Source: Actinomycetes bacterium
Lineage (GTDB): Bacteria > Actinomycetota > Actinomycetes > Actinomycetales > Cellulomonadaceae
Assembly (NCBI GenBank): GCA_023424135.1
Contig: JAFAEH010000042.1
Coordinates: 1 to 8,050 of the forward strand
Reading direction: 5' to 3'
DNA: 8,050 nucleotides
Under the pieces are notes generated by a model. It had not been told where the DNA came from, did not search any database, and saw nothing but the letters and a program-made list of their open reading frames with translations. Both the position numbers and the translations under genes were made by a program. Shown piece after piece: positions 1-5,501 of this stretch (position 1 is the first letter of the stretch; each line of letters starts with the position of its first letter).

Positions 1-67
1 GGACGACCCGGGGCACGGTCGCCCCTCGCCCCGCCGGGCGCCCGGGGGGAGGCGGACCGGGCGCCCG

Positions 68-685
68 GTGCGTGCGCCGTGGGCCGGGCCGCTGGGCCTG
101 CACCATCCCGGCGACTCGCTGCTGCACCGCGCCCCCGTGGGCCTCAAGCTGCTCGCGCTCGCGGCGCTGTCGGTCGCGCTGGTCGTGCTGCGCGGCGCCC
201 CGCTCGCGGTCGGGGCCCTGCTCGCCGTCGTCGCCCTGGGTGCCGTCGCCCGCGTGCCGTGGCGACGCACGGCCCGCGGGCTGGCGCCGGTGCTCGTGAC
301 GGTCGTCGCGCTCGGCGCGTACCAGACGTGGGCGCGCGGGGTCACGACGGGGATCGAGACCGCTGCCGACGTGCTGACGCTCGTGCTGGCCGGGACGCTC
401 GTCACCGCGACCACGCGCGCGGACGACCTGCTCGCGGTCGTCGCGCGCGCGGCACGGCCGCTGCGGCACGTCGGCCTGCACCCGGACACGGTGGCGCTCG
501 CCGTCGGGCTGTTCCTGCGCACGATCCCCGTGGTCGTCCGCGTGACGACCGAGGCCCGTGACGCGGCCCGGGCCCGCGGGCTCGGGCGTGACCCGCGGGC
601 GACCGTCGTCCCCGCGGCGGTCCGGATGGTCGCGCACGCACGCGCCACGGGCGACGCGCTCGCCGCACGCGGGCTCGCGGACTGA
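68..685 (+). CDS. EcfT-family transmembrane subunit of an ECF vitamin/metal transporter (BioN/CbiQ-like)
   Basis: This 205-residue protein looks like the membrane coupling subunit of an energy-coupling-factor importer. EcfT links a substrate-binding S component to the cytoplasmic ATPases. The family's N-terminal pattern is seen at residues 10-28: a PGDS stretch, then LHR, then GLKLL. Hydrophobic segments lie at about 27-60, 72-88, 100-115 and 140-160. Two Ala-Arg-Gly motifs, 169-171 and 200-202, match the two coupling-helix motifs by which EcfT contacts the ATPases. The length fits the short actinobacterial BioN-like forms (about 200 residues). The GTG at 68 puts the conserved PGDS close to the N-terminus. 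A purine-rich GGGGGAGG at 45-52 is a somewhat distant ribosome site. The frame stays open to the window edge, so an earlier start cannot be excluded. The ATPase and S component would be expected upstream, outside the window, so the substrate (biotin or other) is not known. Confidence 0.85.
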   Translation: MRAPWAGPLGLHHPGDSLLHRAPVGLKLLALAALSVALVVLRGAPLAVGALLAVVALGAVARVPWRRTARGLAPVLVTVVALGAYQTWARGVTTGIETAADVLTLVLAGTLVTATTRADDLLAVVARAARPLRHVGLHPDTVALAVGLFLRTIPVVVRVTTEARDAARARGLGRDPRATVVPAAVRMVAHARATGDALAARGLAD

Positions 686-730
686 GGTGTGCAGGGTTCG
701 GGACGCCGGGCGTTCCGAACCCTGCACACC
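686..730 (+). terminator. Long hairpin directly after the EcfT gene, probable transcription terminator
   Basis: Bases 686-706 pair with 710-730 to form a 21-bp stem with one G.T wobble (702/714) and a 3-nt loop. The outer 16 bp are perfect. The hairpin begins on the base after the EcfT stop codon (683-685). No T-rich tract follows, which is common for hairpin terminators in high-GC actinobacteria. The palindrome works on either strand. It separates the transporter gene from the metallopeptidase gene, which has its own promoter-like box. Confidence 0.75.
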
Positions 731-784
731 CGCGCCCCTGACCGCACGCCACGGATCCGCAGAGCGCGCCGACGTCCGCGGGTC

Positions 785-796
785 TACCGTGTGCCC
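785..796 (+). promoter_or_regulatory. Probable -10 box of a leaderless promoter for the metallopeptidase
   Basis: TACCGT at 785-790 fits the actinobacterial -10 consensus TANNNT. Six bases separate it from the GTG at 797, so the expected transcription start (+1) falls on the first base of the start codon. No Shine-Dalgarno-like sequence is seen upstream of 797, as expected for a leaderless mRNA. No convincing -35 hexamer is visible at the usual spacing; around 760-767 the sequence is not TTGACA-like. The call is an inference from spacing and the missing ribosome site. Confidence 0.5.
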
Positions 797-1669
797 GTGA
801 CGTTCAGCGGTGGCGGGAACTTCGAGGGTGGGCGCGTCCGGCGACGCGCCGGAGGCGGCACGGTCGCGGCCGGCGGCGGGGTCGTCGGCCTCATCGCCCT
901 GGCGATCTACCTGTTCACGGGGTTCGACGCCACCCCCGTGCTCAACGGCCTGGAGCAGGGCGGCGGGACGCAGGACGAGACGACCGTCGGCGACTGCACG
1001 GTCGAGCAGGCCAACACCGACCCGATCTGCCGGTTCTCCGCGACGCTCCAGTCGCTCGACGAGTACTGGGCCGCGAGCGTGCCCACCGGCGTCACGTTCC
1101 GTCAGCCGGGCGCCGTCGAGTTCACCGGCGGCACGACCACCGGGTGCGGGCAGGCGTCGTCGGCCACCGGCCCGTTCTACTGCCCCCCGGACGAGACCAT
1201 CTACCTCGACATCACGTTCTTCGAGACGCTCCAGGAGCAGTTCGGCGCCCAGGGCGGGCCCCTGGCCGAGATGTACGTGTACGCGCACGAGTACGGCCAC
1301 CACGTCCAGAACCTCACGGGCGTGTTCGACACGGCCGACCGCAGCGGCGGTGGCGCCGACTCCGACTCGGTGCGCGTCGAGCTGCAGGCCGACTGCTACG
1401 CGGGCATGTGGGCCGGGGACGCCGCGACGCGGATCGACCCCGGCCGCGGCGCGCCGTTCCTCGAGCCCATCACGGCCGACGAGCTCGCGCAGGCCCTCGA
1501 CGCCGCCGCCGCGGTCGGCGACGACCACATCCAGCAGCAGTCCGGCGGCGGTGTCGACCCCGACACGTGGACCCACGGGTCCAGCGAGCAGCGCCAGAAG
1601 TGGTTCACCATCGGCTACGAGCAGGGCTCCCTGGACGCCTGCGACACGTTCACGACGAACGACCTCTGA
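797..1669 (+). CDS. Membrane-anchored neutral zinc metallopeptidase (YpfJ/KPN_02809 family)
   Basis: This 290-residue protein matches the family annotated as putative neutral zinc metallopeptidase (Pfam Zn_peptidase, YpfJ-like). The GTG at 797 was chosen because it gives the family's usual N-terminus (MTF, then a short polar stretch and an Arg-rich RVRRR) and sits at leaderless distance from a -10 box. A longer in-frame extension to 689 would begin inside the upstream terminator hairpin. One membrane segment lies at about residues 23-39, then an exported catalytic domain. The zinc motif HEYGH is at 164-168. The ELQAD motif (E195, D199) is the likely site of the third zinc ligand. Scattered cysteines in the exported part (GDC, ICRF, TGCG, FYCP, QADC, DACD) could form disulfides. 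The family is widespread but its substrates are poorly known. The gene appears to be a single-gene unit converging on the PIN remnant. Confidence 0.88.
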   Translation: MTFSGGGNFEGGRVRRRAGGGTVAAGGGVVGLIALAIYLFTGFDATPVLNGLEQGGGTQDETTVGDCTVEQANTDPICRFSATLQSLDEYWAASVPTGVTFRQPGAVEFTGGTTTGCGQASSATGPFYCPPDETIYLDITFFETLQEQFGAQGGPLAEMYVYAHEYGHHVQNLTGVFDTADRSGGGADSDSVRVELQADCYAGMWAGDAATRIDPGRGAPFLEPITADELAQALDAAAAVGDDHIQQQSGGGVDPDTWTHGSSEQRQKWFTIGYEQGSLDACDTFTTNDL

Positions 1670-1675
1670 CGGATC

Positions 1676-1705
1676 GCCCCGGCGGACGCTCAGCGCGTCC
1701 CGGGC
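1676..1705. terminator. Weak hairpin between convergent genes, possible terminator
   Basis: GGACGC at 1684-1689 pairs with GCGTCC at 1695-1700 (6 bp, 5-nt loop). GCCC at 1676-1679 can add a lower stem with GGGC at 1702-1705 across an asymmetric internal loop. It lies just after the metallopeptidase stop (1667-1669) and overlaps the end of the convergent PIN remnant. It could end transcription from either side, but the stem is short and has no T-tract, so this is only a candidate. Confidence 0.3.
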
Positions 1706-2086
1706 AGCACGTGGACCTGCGCCTGGTGACCGGCCGCGGTGAGCTCGCGGTCGCACGTGGACAGCGGGCATCCCAACGCCTCGGCGAGCGCGAGGTACGT
1801 CGCGTCGTACGCGCCGAGCTGGCGTCGCAGCACCGACACGCGCCCGGCCAGCGGCCCGAGCTCGTGACGCACGATCCCGAGCGCGAAGTGGTCGCGCCGC
1901 GCCTCGTCCGCCACGTCCACCGTCAGTTGCCGGCAAGCGTCAGCCCGCGCAGCGCCGACATCACCTCGACGTCGAGCAGGTGCGGCGCGGCCAGCTCACC
2001 GGCGAGCGCGTCCATCAGCCCGGTGTCCGGCGCGCGTCCGACCAGCGCCTCGACGGATCGACCACGATGCGGTCCAGCAGCGACAT
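1690..2086 (-). pseudogene. PIN-domain (VapC-like) ribonuclease remnant, broken by two frame changes
   Basis: Read on the minus strand, a PIN-domain protein of about 130 residues is spread over three frames. It starts at ATG 2086-2084 (MSLLDRIVVD) and carries the first catalytic Asp at 2059-2057. After this Asp only CC (2056-2055) remains before the next frame resumes at 2054 with VEALVG. Family pattern (D-x-S-x-x then V-E-x-L) suggests that about ten bases, including the conserved Ser/Thr, are missing. The second frame carries the conserved Glu (1967-1965, in LLDVEVMSAL) and hits TGA at 1925-1923. The third frame resumes with LTVDVADEA and includes YDATYLALAEALG (Asp at 1806-1804) and a CDREL Asp (1752-1750). 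An intact VapC would be a toxin RNase. No VapB-like antitoxin gene adjoins it: the gene upstream is sufT, ending 15 nt before this start. Likely a decayed orphan, though a base-call error at the second break is possible. Confidence 0.75.
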
Positions 2087-2101
2087 GACGCGAGGGCGCG
2101 G

Positions 2102-2449
2102 TCAGATGTTGAAGCCGAGCGCCCGCATCTGCTCGCGACCGTCGGTCGTGATCTTCTCCGGGCCCCACGGCGGCATCCACACCCAGTTGATGCGGAAGCC
2201 GTCGACGATGCCGTCGAGCGCCTGCGCGGACTGGTCCTCGATGACGTCGGTCAGCGGGCACGCCGCGGACGTCAGTGTCATGTCGATGACGGCGGTGTTG
2301 GTCTGGTCGATGACGACGCCGTAGACGAGGCCGAGGTCGACGACGTTGATGCCGAGCTCGGGGTCGATGACGTCGCGCATCGCCTCCTCGACATCGGCGA
2401 CGGTCGCGGCGCCGGCGGGTGCGGCAGGGGTGGTGGGTTCGGTGGTCAT
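2102..2449 (-). CDS. sufT: MIP18/DUF59-family iron-sulfur assembly factor (SufT-like)
   Basis: This 115-residue protein belongs to the MIP18 (DUF59, FeS_assembly_P) family, whose members act in maturation or transfer of iron-sulfur clusters. In Firmicutes and Actinobacteria a copy often ends the suf operon and is called SufT. Family marks are DPELGINVVDLGLVY at 30-44, the conserved cysteine C64 in SAACPLTDVI, and the C-terminal PPWGPEKIT with a final MRALGFNI. Residues 1-17 form a Thr/Ala/Pro-rich tail before the domain. The start overlaps the sufU stop as ATGA (2449-2446). A GGAGGA lies a few bases upstream, inside the sufU end, so translation is probably both coupled and directly initiated. 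It is the last intact gene of the operon. Family is certain; the exact role here is inferred from context. Confidence 0.9.
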   Translation of the reverse strand: MTTEPTTPAAPAGAATVADVEEAMRDVIDPELGINVVDLGLVYGVVIDQTNTAVIDMTLTSAACPLTDVIEDQSAQALDGIVDGFRINWVWMPPWGPEKITTDGREQMRALGFNI

Positions 2450-2961
2450 GCGTCCTCCGTGGTGCGGGCGCCGGACATGATGAGGGCGTCGGACAGGGCG
2501 ACCCAGCCGAGCAGCGCGCACTTGACGCGCGCGGCGTAGCGGGAGACGCCGGTGAATGCGGTCGCGTCGCCGAGCAGCTCCTCGGCGTCGTCGTCGAGCC
2601 CGGCGCCCTTCGACTGCATGAGCTCGCGGAACGTCGCGGCGAGGTGGTCGACGGCGGCCAGGTCCTGCCCGAGGACGAGGTCGTGCAGGACGGACGTCGA
2701 CGCCTGGGAGATCGAGCAGCCCTGTCCTTCCCACGCGACGTCACGCACGACGGGCGCGTCGCCGGTGGTGTCGACGTCGACGTGCAGCGTGATCTCGTCG
2801 CCGCACGTCGGGTTGACCTGGTGCGACGTCGCCGCGCACGTGCCGTGGTCGCCCACCGCGACGCCGACGGCCGACGCACCGGCAGGCAGTCCGCGCCCGT
2901 GCGGGAACTTCGCGTGGTCGAGGATGACCTGCTGGTACAGCTGCTCCATGGCCGAGCTCAT
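2446..2961 (-). CDS. sufU: SufU, zinc-dependent sulfur acceptor for SufS
   Basis: This 171-residue protein is an IscU-like SufU. In SUF systems without SufE, it receives persulfide sulfur from SufS and passes it toward SufBCD; it is not itself the main scaffold. Zinc ligands of the family are visible: C53 and D55 in NPTCGD, C82 in GQGCSIS, and C148 in VKCALLGW. The stretch between C82 and C148 carries the extra segment typical of SufU compared with IscU. C42 is an additional cysteine. The N-terminus (MSSAMEQLYQQVILDH) is standard. The ATG at 2961 is preceded by AGGGGAGGA at good spacing and overlaps the sufS stop as ATGA (2961-2958), so SufS and SufU are translationally coupled, as expected for partners. 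An internal ATG at 2949 would shorten the conserved N-terminus and is less likely. Confidence 0.95.
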   Translation of the reverse strand: MSSAMEQLYQQVILDHAKFPHGRGLPAGASAVGVAVGDHGTCAATSHQVNPTCGDEITLHVDVDTTGDAPVVRDVAWEGQGCSISQASTSVLHDLVLGQDLAAVDHLAATFRELMQSKGAGLDDDAEELLGDATAFTGVSRYAARVKCALLGWVALSDALIMSGARTTEDA

Positions 2962-4292
2962 GCGGTCCTCCCCTGACTCGACGCACCGTCCAGACCGAAG
3001 AACGTCCGGACCCCCGCGAGTGCTTCCCGGAACGCAGCGACGTCCTCGTCGGTCGTGTAGACGCCCGCCGTCGCGCGCGCGGTGGCCGCGACGCCGAACC
3101 GGCGGTGCAGCGGCTGCGCGCAGTGGTGCCCGACACGCACGGCCACGCCGGCGTCGTCGAGCACCTGGCCGACGTCGTGCGCGTGCACGCCCTCGACGAC
3201 GAACGACACGGCCGCGAGGCGGTCGCGGTTCTCGGTCGGGCCGATGACCCGCACCCCGGGGACGGAGGCCACGGCGTCGAGCAGCAGACCCGCCAGGTGG
3301 TGCTCGTGCGCGGCGACGGCCGGCATGCCCAGCTCGGCCAGGTAGGTGGCGGCGGCGCCCAGCGCGACGGCCTGCGAGACCATCTGCGTGCCTGCCTCGA
3401 ACCGCTGCGGCGGCGGCGCGTACGTCGTCGCCTCCATGGTGACGACCTCGACCATCGAGCCACCCGTGGTGACGGGCGGCATCGCCTCGAGCAGCTCGCG
3501 GCGCCCGTAGAGCGCACCGACCCCCGTGGGCCCGTACATCTTGTGCCCGGAGAACGCGGCGAAGTCCACGCCCAGCGCAGCCAGGTCGACCGGCAGGTGC
3601 GGCACCGACTGGCACGCGTCGAGCACGGTCAGCGCCCCGACCTGCCGGGCCCGCGCGACGAACGCCTCGACGGGCGTGACGGCCCCGGTGACGTTCGACG
3701 CGTGCGTGAACGCGAGCACCCGCGTGCGGTCGGTGACGACGGTCGCGAGGTCCTCGACGCGCAGCCGACCGTCGTCCTCGACGCCGATCCAGCGCAGCGT
3801 CGCACCCGTGCGCGCCGCGAGCTCCTGCCACGGCACGAGGTTCGCGTGGTGCTCGGCCTCGGTCACGACGATCTCGTCGCCCGGGCCCAGCGCGAACCGT
3901 CGCGCGGCGTCACCACCACGCCCCAGGCTCGCGTTCGACATCGCGTACGCGACGAGGTTGATCGCGGCGGTCGCGTTCGACGTCCACACGATCTCGCCCG
4001 GCGACGCGCCGACGAACGACGCGACCTGCGCCCGCGCGTCCTCGAACGCCTCGGTCGCCTCCTCGGCGAGCTGGTGCGCGCCGCGGTGCACGGCGGCGTT
4101 GCGCCGCACGTAGAAGTCCTGCTCGGCGTCGAGGACGACCTCGGGCTTCTGCGACGTCGCTCCCGAGTCCAGGTACACCAGGGGCCGACCGTCGCGCAGC
4201 GTGCGCTCGAGCAGCGGGAAGTCGGCGCGCACGGCGGCGAGCTCGGCGGCCGACAGCGGGTCGACGGCGAGCGGCTCGAGCGTGCTGGTCAT
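2958..4292 (-). CDS. sufS: SufS, group II cysteine desulfurase
   Basis: This 444-residue PLP enzyme converts cysteine to alanine and holds the sulfur as a persulfide for SufU. The fold type I aminotransferase-V domain covers almost the whole protein. The PLP lysine is K251 in SGHKMYGP. EAEHHAN (145-151) carries the histidine that stacks on PLP, and DACQSVPH (225-232) carries the Asp and Gln contacting the cofactor. The catalytic cysteine is C391 in VGHHCAQP, a short-loop group II (SufS/Csd) setting. A cysteine (C227) stands in the PLP-contact motif where many SufS proteins have DGAQ. Residues 119-138 form a Gly/Arg-rich insert before GDEIVVTEAEHHAN. The ATG at 4292 has GAAGGA about 7 nt upstream. 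The gene is separated from sufC by 91 nt with a strong hairpin, so it may be expressed at a level different from the upstream block. Confidence 0.96.
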   Translation of the reverse strand: MTSTLEPLAVDPLSAAELAAVRADFPLLERTLRDGRPLVYLDSGATSQKPEVVLDAEQDFYVRRNAAVHRGAHQLAEEATEAFEDARAQVASFVGASPGEIVWTSNATAAINLVAYAMSNASLGRGGDAARRFALGPGDEIVVTEAEHHANLVPWQELAARTGATLRWIGVEDDGRLRVEDLATVVTDRTRVLAFTHASNVTGAVTPVEAFVARARQVGALTVLDACQSVPHLPVDLAALGVDFAAFSGHKMYGPTGVGALYGRRELLEAMPPVTTGGSMVEVVTMEATTYAPPPQRFEAGTQMVSQAVALGAAATYLAELGMPAVAAHEHHLAGLLLDAVASVPGVRVIGPTENRDRLAAVSFVVEGVHAHDVGQVLDDAGVAVRVGHHCAQPLHRRFGVAATARATAGVYTTDEDVAAFREALAGVRTFFGLDGASSQGRTA

Positions 4293-4325
4293 GGGCGTGT
4301 CCTTCGCGACGGTGCCGGGTCTGCG

Positions 4326-4377
4326 CCCGGCGGGACGACGGACCCGCCGGGACGTGCGCGCGGCACGTCCCGGCGGG
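4326..4377 (-). other. sufC-sufS intergenic hairpin with a competing third arm
   Basis: Bases 4343-4357 and 4363-4377 form a perfect 15-bp G+C-rich stem with a 5-nt loop (4358-4362). In the minus-strand transcript it begins 6 nt after the sufC stop (4386-4384). The 9-base arm CCCGGCGGG at 4369-4377 occurs again at 4326-4334, so 4343-4351 could pair with either copy: a 15-bp stem with one, or a 9-bp stem with an 8-nt loop with the other. No T-tract follows. The hairpin could be a partial terminator, an attenuator or an RNA-stability element that sets the ratio of sufBDC to sufSUT. Pairing is seen directly; function is inferred. Confidence 0.6.
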
Positions 4378-4383
4378 CGGTGC

Positions 4384-5148
4384 TCACGCCGACTGGCCGG
4401 CGGGCAGGAAGCGGTCGTAGCCCTCGTTCTCGAGGCGCTCGGCGAGCTCGGGGCCGCCCTCCTCGGCGATCTTGCCGTCGACGAAGACGTGCACGAAGTC
4501 CGGCTTGATGTACCGCAGGATGCGCGTGTAGTGCGTGATCAGCAGCACGCCGACGTCCGTCGTCTCACGGACACGGTTGACGCCCTCGGACACGACGCGC
4601 AGCGCGTCGACGTCCAGGCCCGAGTCCGTCTCGTCGAGGATCCCGAAGCGCGGCTTGAGCAGCTCCATCTGGAGGATCTCGTGGCGCTTCTTCTCACCGC
4701 CGGAGAAGCCCTCGTTGACCGAGCGCTCGGCGAACGAGGAGTCCATGCGCAGGTTGTCCATCGCGGTGCGCACGTCCTTGACCCACGAGCGCAGCGGCGG
4801 CGCCTCGCCGTCGATCGCGGTCTTGGCGGTCCGCAGGAAGTTCGACACGGACACGCCCGGCACCTCGACCGGGTACTGCATCGCGAGGAACAGGCCCGCA
4901 CGCGCGCGCTCGTCGACGCTCATCTCGAGCACGTCCTCGCCGTCGAGCGTGACGGTGCCGGACGTGATCTGGTACTTGGGGTGCCCCGCCAGCGAGTAGG
5001 CCAGCGTGGACTTGCCGGAGCCGTTGGGGCCCATGATCGCGTGGGTCTCACCGCTGTTCACGGTGAGGTCGACGCCGCGCAGGATGGGCTTGGCGCCCTC
5101 CTTCGTCTCGACGCTGACGTGCAGGTCGCGGATCTCCAGGGTGGACAT
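4384..5148 (-). CDS. sufC: SufC, ATPase of the SufBCD iron-sulfur scaffold complex
   Basis: This 254-residue ABC-type ATPase is the soluble energy module of the SufBC2D scaffold. Its ATP-driven dimerisation reshapes SufB and SufD during cluster assembly. Motifs in order are Walker A GPNGSGKST (40-48, K46), Q-loop Q91 in AMQYPVEVPG, signature FSGGEKKR (148-155), Walker B FGILDETDSGLD (168-179; D172, and E173 as catalytic base) and H-loop H206 in LITHYTRIL. The SufC-typical stretches GHPKYQ (55-60) and YIKPDFVHV (213-221) are present. Length matches the family. The ATG at 5148 has GAGGAG about 8 nt upstream. Unlike most junctions in this operon, it does not overlap its upstream neighbour: 20 nt separate it from the Rieske stop, and it has its own clear ribosome site. 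SufC is needed in two copies per complex, so independent initiation makes sense. Confidence 0.97.
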   Translation of the reverse strand: MSTLEIRDLHVSVETKEGAKPILRGVDLTVNSGETHAIMGPNGSGKSTLAYSLAGHPKYQITSGTVTLDGEDVLEMSVDERARAGLFLAMQYPVEVPGVSVSNFLRTAKTAIDGEAPPLRSWVKDVRTAMDNLRMDSSFAERSVNEGFSGGEKKRHEILQMELLKPRFGILDETDSGLDVDALRVVSEGVNRVRETTDVGVLLITHYTRILRYIKPDFVHVFVDGKIAEEGGPELAERLENEGYDRFLPAGQSA

Positions 5149-5168
5149 CTCGGGTACTCCTCGGGGGT

Positions 5169-5501
5169 TCAGTGCGGGGCGTCGACGTCGACGAGCACAC
5201 GCTCGCCGTCGACGGTCACGGGGTAGACGGGAACGGGGCGGACGGCCGGCGGCGACAGCGGCTCACCGGTGCGCAGGTCGAACTTGGAGCCGTGCAGCCA
5301 GCACTCGACCGTGCAGTCCTCGACCTCCCCGTCGGACAGGGAGACGGCGCCGTGCGAGCAGATGTCGCTGATCGCGTGCCAGTCGCCGGACTCGTCGCGC
5401 ACCACGGCGACCTCGACGGGCCCCGACGGGCCCTCGAGCTCGACCCGGAGCGTGCCGGCGACCGGCACGTCCGCGGTGTAGCAGGCGAGCTGTGCGCTCA
5501 T
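5169..5501 (-). CDS. Small Rieske [2Fe-2S] ferredoxin-like protein inside the suf operon
   Basis: This 110-residue protein is a single Rieske domain of the soluble ferredoxin type found with non-haem iron oxygenases. The cluster ligands are visible: C48-S-H50 in DICSHGA and C67-W-L-H70 in ECWLHGSKFDLRTG. There is no signal peptide or membrane helix, so it should be cytoplasmic. The ATG at 5501 overlaps the sufD stop as ATGA (5501-5498). No strong ribosome site precedes it, so translation is probably coupled to sufD. No oxygenase or reductase gene is seen here. The location between sufD and sufC is a recurring actinobacterial arrangement. A role as electron donor for cluster assembly, or as a client or sensor of the pathway, is possible but only inferred. 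C7 and C63 are extra cysteines outside the ligand set. Confidence 0.92.
   Translation of the reverse strand: MSAQLACYTADVPVAGTLRVELEGPSGPVEVAVVRDESGDWHAISDICSHGAVSLSDGEVEDCTVECWLHGSKFDLRTGEPLSPPAVRPVPVYPVTVDGERVLVDVDAPH

Noticed and set aside
689..796. N-terminal extension of the metallopeptidase to GTG 689
   Set aside because: The extra 36 residues are Arg-rich and unlike the family N-terminus, the start falls inside the terminator hairpin, and there is no ribosome site.
1690..1920. The third-frame segment as a real 76-residue gene
   Set aside because: It is only the C-terminal half of a PIN domain. The preceding frames hold the matching N-terminal parts in order, so it is better read as part of one broken gene.
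1144..2088. A 314-residue + strand frame running through the metallopeptidase and the PIN remnant
   Set aside because: It is out of frame with the HEYGH metallopeptidase, which is clearly the coding frame, and its translation is Arg/Pro-rich without motifs.
3105..4508. A 467-residue open frame on the + strand across sufS and the end of sufC
   Set aside because: It lies antisense to the strongly supported sufS and sufC genes, has Arg/Gly/Val/His-rich low-complexity composition and no recognisable domain. Long antisense open frames are expected at this GC content.
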